This document shows, piece by piece, positions 1 through 6,549 of a DNA stretch of 22,118 bases; within the stretch, counting starts at the first letter, position 1; the number at the start of each line of letters is the position of its first letter. The position numbers and the translations under genes are program-made. The DNA is from Methanothrix sp. (GTDB taxonomy: Archaea; Halobacteriota; Methanosarcinia; Methanotrichales; Methanotrichaceae). Under the pieces are notes generated by a model. The model worked only from the letters and a program-made list of their open reading frames with translations, made no database searches and was not told the DNA's origin. The DNA is taken from assembly GCA_023229165.1 (NCBI GenBank), contig JALNZQ010000013.1:1920-24037 (forward strand), given 5' to 3'.

Positions 1-931
1 TGATCCCTTTTAACGTAGAATCATCGATGGCCAAAGCTGTGGTCAGGCTATCGGGCGACTCTTTTCTCTCCCGCGTCTCCTGGAAGTGGAAGATGCCGGA
101 GTTGTAACGCTCGTCTGCTTCTGCAAAGAGCTTGAGCAGACGGGCGTAGACCCCCTCCTCTTTGAGCAGCGCCTTGAGCCGTCCGTACTCCTCGATGGCC
201 CGGTCTTCACAAATGCGCAAAAATAGGAGACGGTCAATAGTCCTCTGCACGGAAAAGTTCAAATCCCGCTGGCTGAGGGCCGGATTTCCGAGAGCAATGC
301 TCCTGGCCAGGGACTCGCGCCAAAGCGAGATCTCCTCTAGAAGGGCAGCGTCCACCCGCTTGATGCCGCGCTTCTCTGGTATCGACTCGATAAACCTTTC
401 CAGTGATCCGCCCAGCACCGCTTCTTTGGAAAAGATGGCCGCGATCTCATCCCAGCGCTCCACGTACTGGTCGTACTGCAGGTAGAGAAGGCGGCCTTTG
501 CCGGACTTGTCCGTTTTGCTGGGCTCTGCCCGGCAATCGTAGACGGCAAACTCCTCGAAGTCCGTAAGAATTGAGATGGCAAGGCTCGCCGACCAGGCGT
601 ATCTGCGAAGCTGGAATGCAGGATAAACGCCTCCCTCGATGTTGATAGAGGGCTTTTTTGTCTCCACAAAGAATTTGCGGCTTTTTCCTAATCGAAAGCT
701 GTAATCCGGATTCTTAATGCTCTCTTCCATCCGGATGAACTCTTCCAGCTTCACCTCTTTGCTGTCGCTCGATAGTCCCTGTCGGTTGTGCACGTCCCAG
801 CCCAATGCTGCAAAGAACGGATTTACAAATTCGTCCCTCAGATCAGTCTCGTTGTACTGGCTAGAGCGATACTCGTTTATCCTGCGGCCAAAGCCCTCTA
901 CAAGCTCAACTATCTCACGTGGTGCAGACAA
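1..931 (-). CDS. Type IIG-like restriction-modification enzyme, N-terminal part (partial)
   Basis: An uninterrupted minus-strand frame of 310 codons runs off the left edge, so only the N-terminus is present. I start it at TTG (931-929), giving MSAPREIVELVEGFGRR; an AGGAG (941-945) lies 9 nt upstream and an in-frame TGA precedes the start closely. The N-terminal ~130 residues look like the HsdR_N-type PD-(D/E)xK nuclease domain of Eco57I-like fused restriction/methylase enzymes: a helix with YNETDLRDEF (E34), then NPDYSF (D76) and FFVETKKPS (E90, K92), matching the D...ExK catalytic pattern. Residues ~140-310 are the helical linker expected before the methyltransferase domain, which would lie outside the window. 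The family is usually about 1000 residues. It would cleave and methylate DNA as host defence. Whether the rest is intact cannot be seen here. A related fused type I/BREX-like methylase is the alternative. Confidence 0.82.
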   Translation of the reverse strand, partial: MSAPREIVELVEGFGRRINEYRSSQYNETDLRDEFVNPFFAALGWDVHNRQGLSSDSKEVKLEEFIRMEESIKNPDYSFRLGKSRKFFVETKKPSINIEGGVYPAFQLRRYAWSASLAISILTDFEEFAVYDCRAEPSKTDKSGKGRLLYLQYDQYVERWDEIAAIFSKEAVLGGSLERFIESIPEKRGIKRVDAALLEEISLWRESLARSIALGNPALSQRDLNFSVQRTIDRLLFLRICEDRAIEEYGRLKALLKEEGVYARLLKLFAEADERYNSGIFHFQETRERKESPDSLTTALAIDDSTLKGI

Positions 932-1109
932 CGCTCAATTCTCCTCTTGCTGCATTTCATAGAAATAGGATCTGAAAAAGGTTTTGCCGGCGAGAAGTAA
1001 ATTTGTTTTGCCAACTACTTGGGTATCTGCTATGCGAGGTCAGTGCAAAGCGATATAAAATGCAAAACGAAATAATGCAAATATGACTAAAAAGTAAAGC
1101 TAATAATAA

Positions 1110-1157
1110 TAGAAAAATAGAAAAAGAAGCCTTTCGGCTTCTCTTTCTATTTTTCTA
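1110..1157 (-). terminator. Long hairpin terminator downstream of the cold-shock gene
   Basis: Arms 1110-1131 and 1136-1157 form a 22-bp stem with one mismatch. The loop reads GAAA on the minus strand, a GNRA-type tetraloop. It begins 21 nt after the stop codon of the cold-shock gene and is followed on the minus strand by an AT-rich, T-containing run. It separates that gene from the downstream restriction-modification gene. An intrinsic terminator or mRNA 3'-end stabiliser is the natural reading; the stem is longer than usual for archaeal terminators. Confidence 0.7.
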
Positions 1158-1178
1158 CTATACTATCACTGCGAGTGT

Positions 1179-1373
1179 TTACTGTTTCTCTACTTTGTCA
1201 GCCTTGGGGCCTTTCTCGCCCTCAATGACCTCGAAGCTTACCTTGTCACCCTCATCGATAGTGACTCCGGGCTTCAGGCCAGTTACGTGTACAAAATAGT
1301 CCTTACCATCGTCGCCTGCTATGAATCCAAAGCTCTTGACTCTGTTGAAAAACTTAACTGTTCCATTTACCAT
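1179..1373 (-). CDS. Cold-shock domain protein (CspA family)
   Basis: A 64-residue protein covering one complete cold-shock domain. It opens MVNGTVKFFN and carries RNP1 KSFGFIAG and RNP2 DYFVHVTG, the aromatic patches that bind single-stranded RNA/DNA, then the usual GDKVSFEV and EKGPKADKV strands. It is predicted to act as a cytoplasmic nucleic-acid chaperone. An upstream in-frame ATG (1409) would add 12 residues. I prefer ATG 1373 because AGAGGA (1381-1386) lies 7 nt before it, the family normally starts here, and the TATA-like element at 1422-1429 would place the transcript start downstream of 1409. Csp proteins are patchily distributed in archaea, so acquisition from bacteria is possible. 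It diverges from the thermosome gene, so two stress-related genes share one 199-bp intergenic region. Confidence 0.93.
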   Translation of the reverse strand: MVNGTVKFFNRVKSFGFIAGDDGKDYFVHVTGLKPGVTIDEGDKVSFEVIEGEKGPKADKVEKQ

Positions 1374-1420
1374 TTTTGATTCCTCTGATTGGGTTAGCAT
1401 GGATACCATTACCTTCCTGT

Positions 1421-1430
1421 ACTTATAGTT
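1421..1430 (-). promoter_or_regulatory. TATA-like element for the cold-shock gene
   Basis: Minus strand AACTATAAGT. It predicts a start near 1399 and a ~26-nt leader containing AGAGGA, which supports translation from ATG 1373. Confidence 0.5.
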
Positions 1431-1502
1431 TCTGGCATATCTCCTGAGCTACACCATTGGCCTGCCAGGAACAATCGTATGCTGTCGTATTATGGGGAAA
1501 TT

Positions 1503-1511
1503 CTTTTATAG
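1503..1511 (+). promoter_or_regulatory. TATA box of the thermosome gene
   Basis: CTTTTATAG lies about 65 nt upstream of ATG 1573, giving a predicted leader of roughly 38 nt that contains GGAGG (1558-1562). The spacing is typical for archaeal TBP/TFB promoters. Confidence 0.6.
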
Positions 1512-1572
1512 AAGATCAAATACTGTGATCCTGAGAAATCGCAAATAAGCAATTACTGGAGGATTTATCAAA

Positions 1573-3246
1573 ATGGCAGGAATGGGCGGATCGCCAATTA
1601 TCATTTTAAGGGACACCCGCAGGGAGTCGGGAAAGGATGCTATCTCGAATAACATCATGGCTGCCCGCGCCGTGGCCAACGCGGTGAGGAGCACACTGGG
1701 CCCAAAAGGCATGGACAAATTGCTGGTGGACTCCCTTGGTGACGTAACCATCACCAACGATGGCGTGACTATCTTAAAAGAGATGGATGTACAGCATCCC
1801 GCGGCTAAGATGCTTATCGAGGCAGCCAAGACTCAGGATAAGGAAGTAGGCGACGGCACCACCACAGTGGCAGTTCTGGCAGGCGAGCTGCTCAAGAAAG
1901 CCGAGGTCCTCTTGGATCAGAAGGTTCACCCCACCATGATTGTGCAGGGGTACAGAATGGCTGCGGAAAAGGCCGTGCAGATTGTGAAATCCATCTCAGT
2001 TGATGCCTCGGAAAAAGATCGCGCCCTCCTGGAGAGGATCGCCGAGACGGCCATGACCGGAAAGCTGGCCGAGTCTCCGGACAGCAAGATGGCCAGTTAT
2101 GCCGTGGAACTGGTTCTTAATGCCATGGAGACCTACAACGGCAAGAAGAAATTTGACATGGATCGGGTCAATGTGGAAAAGAAGGTCGGCGAGAGCACCC
2201 TGGATTCACAGATCATTGAAGGCATAGCGATCGATAAGGAGATCGTCCACCAGAACATGCCCCGCAAGGTTGTGAATGCCAAAATAGCTCTTCTCTCTAC
2301 GGCCATCGAATCCAAGGATACCGAAACCAAGACCGAGCTGCAAATCACCTCATCCACTCAGTTCCAGCAATTCATGGATCATGAGAAGCTGAGGATAAAA
2401 GAGGCTGCTGATAAAGTGATTGCCAGCGGCGCCACTGTGGTCTTCTGCCAAAAAGGCATCGACGATCTGGCACAGCACCACCTGGCCAATGCCGGAATTC
2501 TGGCTCTGCGTCGCGTCATCAAAAAGGACATGGACAAGCTGGCCAAAGCTACGGGCGCTAACATCGTAACGGGCCTGGATGAGCTTTGTCCAGACGATCT
2601 GGGCACAGCCGCCCTGGTAGAGGAGAGGCGCATGGGAAGCGGTATCATGACCTTTGTCACCGGTACCAAGAACCATTCTGCAACCCTTCTCTTGCGAGGC
2701 GGCACTCAGCAGGTTCTAAACGGCCTGGAGAGAGCTTTAGACGATGCCCTTCATGCCGTGGCCGATGTGGTGGAGGACGGCAAGCTGGTGGCGGGCGGCG
2801 GAGCCCCTGAGATCGAGCTTGCCATGCGCCTGCGGGATTATGCATCCACTTTAAAGGGTCGCGAGCAACTGGCAGTCACCAAGTTCGCCGAGGCCATGGA
2901 GATCGTGCCCAAAACCCTGGCTGAGAATGCCGGCTTTGATGCCATCGACAAGGCAATCGAACTGAAGAACAAGCATGGTACGAACACGAACATGGGCCTT
3001 AACGCCTATACCGGCGAGATCCAGGACATGCTGAAAATGGGTGTGGTCGAGCCGCTACGCGTCAAGATTCAGGCTCTTTTGTCGGCAACTGATGCCGCCT
3101 GCCTCATCCTGCGCATTGATGATGTTCTTGCTTCGACCAAGACGCCACCACCGCGCGGCGCGGGTGGCATGCCGCCGGGAATGGGTGGTATGGGAATGCC
3201 GCCCGGCATGGGTGGAATGGGCGGCATGCCGCCGGGGATGTTCTAG
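1573..3246 (+). CDS. Thermosome subunit (group II chaperonin)
   Basis: A 557-residue protein of normal length for an archaeal CCT/TCP-1-related chaperonin subunit, which folds proteins in a double-ring cytosolic complex using ATP. Diagnostic features: RSTLGPKGMDKLLV (39-52), DVTITNDGVTIL (57-68), the phosphate-binding GDGTTT (93-98), LVAGGGAPEIE in the C-terminal equatorial part, and a C-terminal tail of Gly-Gly-Met/Pro-Pro-Gly-Met repeats that projects into the ring cavity. The start is ATG 1573 with GGAGG ending 10 nt upstream. It is monocistronic, with its own TATA box and terminator. Archaea often carry two or three subunit paralogues; no second one is in this window, so which subunit (alpha/beta) it is cannot be decided. 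Confidence 0.97.
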   Translation: MAGMGGSPIIILRDTRRESGKDAISNNIMAARAVANAVRSTLGPKGMDKLLVDSLGDVTITNDGVTILKEMDVQHPAAKMLIEAAKTQDKEVGDGTTTVAVLAGELLKKAEVLLDQKVHPTMIVQGYRMAAEKAVQIVKSISVDASEKDRALLERIAETAMTGKLAESPDSKMASYAVELVLNAMETYNGKKKFDMDRVNVEKKVGESTLDSQIIEGIAIDKEIVHQNMPRKVVNAKIALLSTAIESKDTETKTELQITSSTQFQQFMDHEKLRIKEAADKVIASGATVVFCQKGIDDLAQHHLANAGILALRRVIKKDMDKLAKATGANIVTGLDELCPDDLGTAALVEERRMGSGIMTFVTGTKNHSATLLLRGGTQQVLNGLERALDDALHAVADVVEDGKLVAGGGAPEIELAMRLRDYASTLKGREQLAVTKFAEAMEIVPKTLAENAGFDAIDKAIELKNKHGTNTNMGLNAYTGEIQDMLKMGVVEPLRVKIQALLSATDAACLILRIDDVLASTKTPPPRGAGGMPPGMGGMGMPPGMGGMGGMPPGMF

Positions 3247-3290
3247 GCAGAAGGTGCCTGAAATCTCCTTTTATTAATTTATTTTTCTAT
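3245..3290 (+). terminator. Terminator of the thermosome gene
   Basis: AGGCA (3245-3249) and TGCCT (3255-3259) form a 5-bp stem overlapping the stop codon, followed by T-rich sequence from about 3268 to 3290 (CCTTTTATT, TTTATTTTTCTATT). Archaeal termination is driven mainly by the T-runs; the hairpin is short. Confidence 0.5.
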
Positions 3291-3344
3291 TATGTAATTA
3301 GAAATTAATACTGAATATAGTATATGCATATCGATTACGTTATC

Positions 3345-3352
3345 TTTATATA
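3345..3352 (+). promoter_or_regulatory. TATA box upstream of the PLD-like gene
   Basis: TTTATATA lies about 33 nt before the predicted start codon at 3382, implying a leader of only about 8-10 nt. No convincing Shine-Dalgarno site fits that leader. Confidence 0.5.
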
Positions 3353-3381
3353 ACTTACAAGAAAGATATTCCTCAAGGTCG

Positions 3382-4173
3382 ATGGCAATGGAGGGGTACT
3401 TGATATGGCTGATCTTTCTTGCGTTGGCGATATTCTCAGTCAGTGTCATCCAGCTCCAAGAAGGCCGGAGCAAGAGACTGCAAGAAGACTGCCGGCAATT
3501 GCAGAAAAATCTGCTCCTCTGGCAGGATAAACTGCGGAAGAAGGAGAGCAGCATTGATCAGCTCCAACGTGGCTTTGCCCAATTGCTCAAGTGGAAAGAA
3601 CGTGCCTTTGAACTGGAAGAGGAGCTTAAGAGGGTCAAGCTGACGCAAGATTATGCCTGCGCGCTGCGGCTGCAGTTCTTGGAAGATTCCTTCGCAAAAT
3701 CTCAAAAGAATCCGTACGTTCTTTTCTTGGCAACCTTTCCTTCCTTGGGACGGCATGCATTCGAGGACGAACTGCACCGCATGCTTGAGGATGCCAAATT
3801 CGAGATAGTAATAGTGTCACCCTGGATAAAAAGGCAGACCTGGAACCGGATGAAAGGGCCACTACGAAAGTTCTCCCGAAGGGGAGGAACGCTGAGGGTA
3901 TTCATGAGAGGAAGCGAGTCGGACTACTCGTTGGGCCTGAGTGACAATTTGCAGGAAGAGATCTCTGACCTGGGAGGGGAGACAATTCTGGTAGCCTTGC
4001 TTCATGCCAAGATTTACATGGCTGACCGAAAGGAGGCCATCGTCACCTCCGCTAACCTTACCAAGGGCGGTACCGAGGGCAACTACGAGGGCGGAATCTG
4101 GGTAAAAGATCCGGTTGTGTTGAACGAAATATGCAAGTTTGTAGATGACATCTACCGGATCGGAGCAAGATAG
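3382..4173 (+). CDS. Membrane-anchored coiled-coil protein with a single phospholipase-D (HKD) domain
   Basis: 263 residues. Residues ~5-24 are a hydrophobic segment (LIWLIFLALAIFSVSV) that should anchor the protein. Residues ~25-90 are heptad-rich and charged, very likely coiled coil. Residues ~110-260 form a PLD-like domain: SPWIK strand (146-150), a GGTLRVFMRG strand, then the HKD signature H208-x-K210-x4-D215 in HAKIYMAD, followed by SANLTKGG. Only one HKD motif is present, so activity would need a dimer as in Nuc-type endonucleases; the coiled coil could provide it. Possible activities are phosphodiester hydrolysis of nucleic acid or lipid; the substrate is unknown. Translation could also begin at ATG 3388. 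It stands alone between two unrelated genes, convergent with the ABC gene (62-bp gap). Confidence 0.8.
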   Translation: MAMEGYLIWLIFLALAIFSVSVIQLQEGRSKRLQEDCRQLQKNLLLWQDKLRKKESSIDQLQRGFAQLLKWKERAFELEEELKRVKLTQDYACALRLQFLEDSFAKSQKNPYVLFLATFPSLGRHAFEDELHRMLEDAKFEIVIVSPWIKRQTWNRMKGPLRKFSRRGGTLRVFMRGSESDYSLGLSDNLQEEISDLGGETILVALLHAKIYMADRKEAIVTSANLTKGGTEGNYEGGIWVKDPVVLNEICKFVDDIYRIGAR

Positions 4174-4235
4174 TGTCCAAATAGACAAAAATAGAGCAGA
4201 GATACATCGCCAGCCCCGCAAAAAGCCGCTAATCG

Positions 4236-5018
4236 CTATGCTATTCCCCTGTCAAGCGACCGCAGGGGAACGATGTAGGGTCTGCCCAGAGCGTTCAAGC
4301 CCATGGCCTCGATGCCATAAACCCTGCTGATATTGGCCTCGCTAAGAAGGGCCTTCGGCTCGCCTGCGGCATAGACCTTGCCTTCCTTTAGCATGACCAA
4401 TTTGTCAGAGAAACGGGAGGCTAAATTGAGGTCGTGAATGGCCATGACTGCAGATATCTTCTTCTCTTTGACCAGGCTGCTTACAGTCTCCATTACCTCC
4501 AGTTGATGGAGCATATCCAGGTTGGAGGTGGGCTCGTCCAGCAGGAGCACAGCCGGCTCCTGGGCCAGGGCACGGGCGATGAGCACCTTCTGCTTCTGGC
4601 CGCCGGAAAGCTGAGAAAAGTCGCGCATGGCCAGATCTTCCAGGTGCAGCCTTTCCAGCACCTCGGCCACCTTATCAAGGTCACAGTCAGCGACCCTCCA
4701 GCCGATGTGCGGCCTTCGGCCCATGAGAACGGTATCAAAGACCGTGGTGGCCAGGGGAGTAGAGCTGGACTGGGGCACATAGCCGATCTGCCTGGCCACC
4801 TCCTGGCGGCTCATTCTCTCCAGTTCCTGGCCATCCAGGAGTATGCTGCCCCTGGGCTTGAGGATGCGATCGATGCACTTGATGAGCGTGGTCTTTCCCG
4901 AGCCGTTGGGCCCAACCAGGCTCAATATCTCTGAGTTCTCGATAACGACATTGAGATCATCGAGGATATTGTGACTGTTGTAGCTGAATGTGAGGTTCCT
5001 GATGGTGATATTTACCAA
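4236..5018 (-). CDS. ABC transporter ATP-binding protein, iron-chelate/cobalamin (FecE/BtuD) type
   Basis: 260 residues with all ABC motifs: Walker A GPNGSGKTT (36-44), Q-loop Q83 in YVPQ, signature LSGGQ (137-141), Walker B LLLDEP, D-loop SNLD, and H-loop H195 in AIHDLN. The sequence style (RRPHIGW, ALLSEANISRVYGIEA) is that of ATPases serving FecCD/BtuC permeases that import iron-siderophore, haem or vitamin B12. The start is TTG (5018), chosen because AGGAGG (5025-5030) lies 6-7 nt upstream. No permease or binding protein occurs in the window: the flanks are a convergent PLD-like gene and TBP. It is therefore an orphan ATPase or is separated from its partners. Palindromic sequences over its predicted promoter suggest repression by a ligand- or metal-responsive factor. 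Confidence 0.92.
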   Translation of the reverse strand: MVNITIRNLTFSYNSHNILDDLNVVIENSEILSLVGPNGSGKTTLIKCIDRILKPRGSILLDGQELERMSRQEVARQIGYVPQSSSTPLATTVFDTVLMGRRPHIGWRVADCDLDKVAEVLERLHLEDLAMRDFSQLSGGQKQKVLIARALAQEPAVLLLDEPTSNLDMLHQLEVMETVSSLVKEKKISAVMAIHDLNLASRFSDKLVMLKEGKVYAAGEPKALLSEANISRVYGIEAMGLNALGRPYIVPLRSLDRGIA

Positions 5019-5055
5019 TTGACTTCCTCCTGATGCGATCTATGGCGCTGATTAG

Positions 5056-5094
5056 TTGATCTTTTCTCGACTTGAATCAATATTCAAAGATCAA
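5056..5094. promoter_or_regulatory. Candidate operator dyad of the ABC ATPase gene
   Basis: TTGATCTTT (5056-5064) and AAAGATCAA (5086-5094) are a perfect 9-bp inverted repeat. TTGAATCAATATTCAA (5072-5087) is an inner 6-bp dyad. On the minus strand a TATA-like ATAAATAATTA lies around 5098-5108, predicting a start near 5077, close to the centre of the outer dyad (5075). That is a classic repressor position. The regulator is unknown. Confidence 0.5.
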
Positions 5095-5108
5095 ATAATT
5101 ATTTATGC

Positions 5109-5133
5109 TTGTGTAATACAACATATCACACAA
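5109..5133. repeat. Short inverted repeat upstream of the ABC gene
   Basis: TTGTGT (5109-5114) and ACACAA (5128-5133) flank 13 nt of AT-rich sequence, just upstream of the predicted TATA region of the ABC gene. It could be a second regulator half-site pair or chance in AT-rich DNA. Confidence 0.3.
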
Positions 5134-5274
5134 TATTTATGGATAAGAACATCCTATATAATAAATGCTTCTATTAATACTATTTCACTATCCTACAACA
5201 GGAAAGTAGAACGAATCCATCCATCTTCTCTTTAGTGGGCCTGTCAGTAGCCGCGATTTTGTGTATCGAGCTGC

Positions 5275-5302
5275 AAAAAGGGACATCTTCTCCCCGGATG
5301 TC
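5275..5302 (-). terminator. Candidate terminator of the TBP gene
   Basis: Read on the minus strand, GACATC (5302-5297), a 9-nt loop and GATGTC (5287-5282) are followed by CCTTTTT. It lies about 54 nt past the TBP stop codon. Confidence 0.55.
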
Positions 5303-5355
5303 ACTATATCCTCCTTAAGATGCACCTATCTTATGTTTAGAAAATGAGAATATGG

Positions 5356-5907
5356 CTAAAGCAGCCCCATGTTCTCCAGCTGCATCCGCACGATGCGCAC
5401 GCCTTCCTCGCACTCTGCAGGCGTTTTGCCGCCTGTTACCACCAGTTTTCCCGAGCTGAATATGAGCACTACCACTTTGGGCACCTTGATCCTGTAGACC
5501 AGCCCGGGAAACTGCTCCGGCTCGTACTCAATGTTCTCCAGGCCTAGGCCGAGTGCAATGGCGTTTAGGTTCAGTTCTGTTTTCAAGTCCGCAGAGGCCA
5601 CAATGTTCTGAACTATTATCTCGGGCTTGGGATAGATCTTCTCGATCCCCATGGACTTGAGCGTCCCAACCATATTGGTTATTGCCGTGTGAACATCCTC
5701 AACGTTCTTTGCTCCTGTGCATACCACCTTGCCAGAAGTGAATATGAGAAAAGCTGCTTTTGGGGCTTTGGTTCTGTAGACTAGGCCAGGAAACTTTTCC
5801 TTGTTGTACTCGGCACACTCCAGCTCGGCCACGATCTTATGCAAATCGAATTCATCTGCCAGCTTGGTGGATGCCACCATGTTCTCTACATTTATTGTGG
5901 ACCCCAT
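5356..5907 (-). CDS. tbp: TATA-box-binding protein
   Basis: 183 residues from ATG 5907 (MGSTINVENMVASTKL), the usual length of archaeal TBP. Two imperfect direct repeats of about 90 residues form the saddle; each contains FPGLVYR, a lysine-rich PK turn and an IFSSGK/IFTSGK-type strand, ending in an acidic-free MGLL tail. It binds the TATA box and recruits TFB and RNA polymerase. The frame stays open to ATG 5988, but the extra 27 residues do not resemble TBP, and a TATA element at 5930-5936 puts the transcript start within a few bases of 5907. That suggests a leaderless or near-leaderless mRNA. It diverges from an MC1 gene, so a promoter factor and a chromatin protein share a 176-bp control region. 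Confidence 0.96.
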   Translation of the reverse strand: MGSTINVENMVASTKLADEFDLHKIVAELECAEYNKEKFPGLVYRTKAPKAAFLIFTSGKVVCTGAKNVEDVHTAITNMVGTLKSMGIEKIYPKPEIIVQNIVASADLKTELNLNAIALGLGLENIEYEPEQFPGLVYRIKVPKVVVLIFSSGKLVVTGGKTPAECEEGVRIVRMQLENMGLL

Positions 5908-5929
5908 ATACAAACAATCTCCAGCTTCT

Positions 5930-5936
5930 CTTATAT
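5930..5936 (-). promoter_or_regulatory. TATA box of the TBP gene
   Basis: Minus strand ATATAAG, its centre 26 nt upstream of the A of ATG 5907. It supports the short start and a leaderless transcript. Confidence 0.55.
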
Positions 5937-5984
5937 CTGAGTGTTGGTCTAAGGTGCTCACAGGATGCAAACTGCCTATTCTGT

Positions 5985-6016
5985 GCATGTCGTATTATAC
6001 ATATTTTAGGACATGC
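5985..6016. promoter_or_regulatory. Inverted repeat between TBP and MC1 copy A
   Basis: GCATGTC (5985-5991) and GACATGC (6010-6016) are a perfect 7-bp inverted repeat around an 18-nt AT-rich core that itself contains a TATA-like ATTATACAT. It lies in the divergent promoter region and may be an operator for one or both genes. Confidence 0.4.
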
Positions 6017-6031
6017 GACACAGGGAACCGA

Positions 6032-6038
6032 TTTATAC
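6032..6038 (+). promoter_or_regulatory. TATA box of MC1 copy A
   Basis: TTTATAC, predicted start near 6060. AGGTGG (6073-6078) then lies 5 nt before ATG 6084. Confidence 0.55.
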
Positions 6039-6083
6039 AAGAAGATACATTTGTGCATATCGATCTTTGAACAGGTGGGAATT

Positions 6084-6356
6084 ATGGCCGAGAAAGAGAT
6101 GAGAAATTTCGCCCTGCGGGATGCTCAGGGAGATGAGATTGGAGTTTTTACAGGAAAATCACCAAGGCAGGCCGCTCTAAAGGCTGCCAATCGAGGCTGC
6201 ACGGATATCAGGCTGCGGGAACGAGGTACCAAGAAGGTGCATGTGTTTACAGGAGAGAGAGTGCAGGTGGAGAAACCCAAGAGTGCACCTGCATGGATGC
6301 CCGATAAGATCTGGAAGCCGAAGGTAAAGAAGGTGAGTATCGAGAAGCTGGAATAG
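6084..6356 (+). CDS. Non-histone chromosomal protein MC1 (copy A)
   Basis: 90 residues matching the MC1 family of Methanosarcinales and haloarchaea: RNFALRD (7-13), EIGVFTGK, PRQAALKAANRG, TDIRLRERG, VHVFTGER and the basic C-terminus PAWMPDKIWKPKVKK. MC1 is a small monomer that binds and sharply bends DNA and is an abundant chromatin protein. The start is ATG 6084 with AGGTGG 5 nt upstream. It is monocistronic, divergent from TBP, with a T-rich CATTTTTATCC about 30 nt after the stop. A second copy at 15800-16072 is about three-quarters identical (66 of 86 aligned residues by my count). Confidence 0.96.
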   Translation: MAEKEMRNFALRDAQGDEIGVFTGKSPRQAALKAANRGCTDIRLRERGTKKVHVFTGERVQVEKPKSAPAWMPDKIWKPKVKKVSIEKLE

Positions 6357-6526
6357 CTTCGATGCCGCTCTGAACCATACCATTTTTATCCTATCATACA
6401 GAGTTTGCCACTGCGGGCAATATATCTTGAAGCCAAGCCCGAATCACCGGCGAAAGGCGTATGCAAAGGCTGGATTTGATAAATTGCCCAACGATATGCA
6501 CGAATCGATTCAGAAAATATGGGAAA

Positions 6527-6549
6527 AAAAGGAGGAAAACCCTCTTTTT
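6527..6549 (-). terminator. Terminator of speA
   Basis: A 9-bp stem (6527-6535 with 6541-6549, one G-T pair) with a 5-nt loop starts right at the speA stop codon. The minus strand then runs into seven consecutive T (6530-6524). The rest of 6357-6526 shows no gene I can support. Confidence 0.7.

Larger units (their letters stand above)
5019..5355. other. Intergenic region between the ABC ATPase and TBP genes
   Basis: 337 bp without a convincing coding frame. The left part (5019-5140) is AT-rich and holds the promoter and dyads of the ABC gene. The part near 5275-5302 holds a hairpin with a T-run that would end TBP transcription. The stretch about 5140-5270 shows no structure I can name. Confidence 0.6.

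Noticed and set aside
162..962. Several plus- and minus-strand frames of 70-110 codons
   Set aside because: The continuous frame from 931 to the left edge encodes a recognisable nuclease domain; the others are serine/arginine-rich shadows of it.
3150..3246. GGM/PPGM nucleotide repeats at the end of the thermosome gene
   Set aside because: This is the normal flexible C-terminal tail of group II chaperonins, not an independent repeat element.
4434..4934. A 166-codon plus-strand frame
   Set aside because: It is antisense to the conserved ABC ATPase motifs and has no domain resemblance.
5908..5988. N-terminal extension of TBP
   Set aside because: The extra 27 residues do not resemble TBP and lie upstream of the predicted transcript start.
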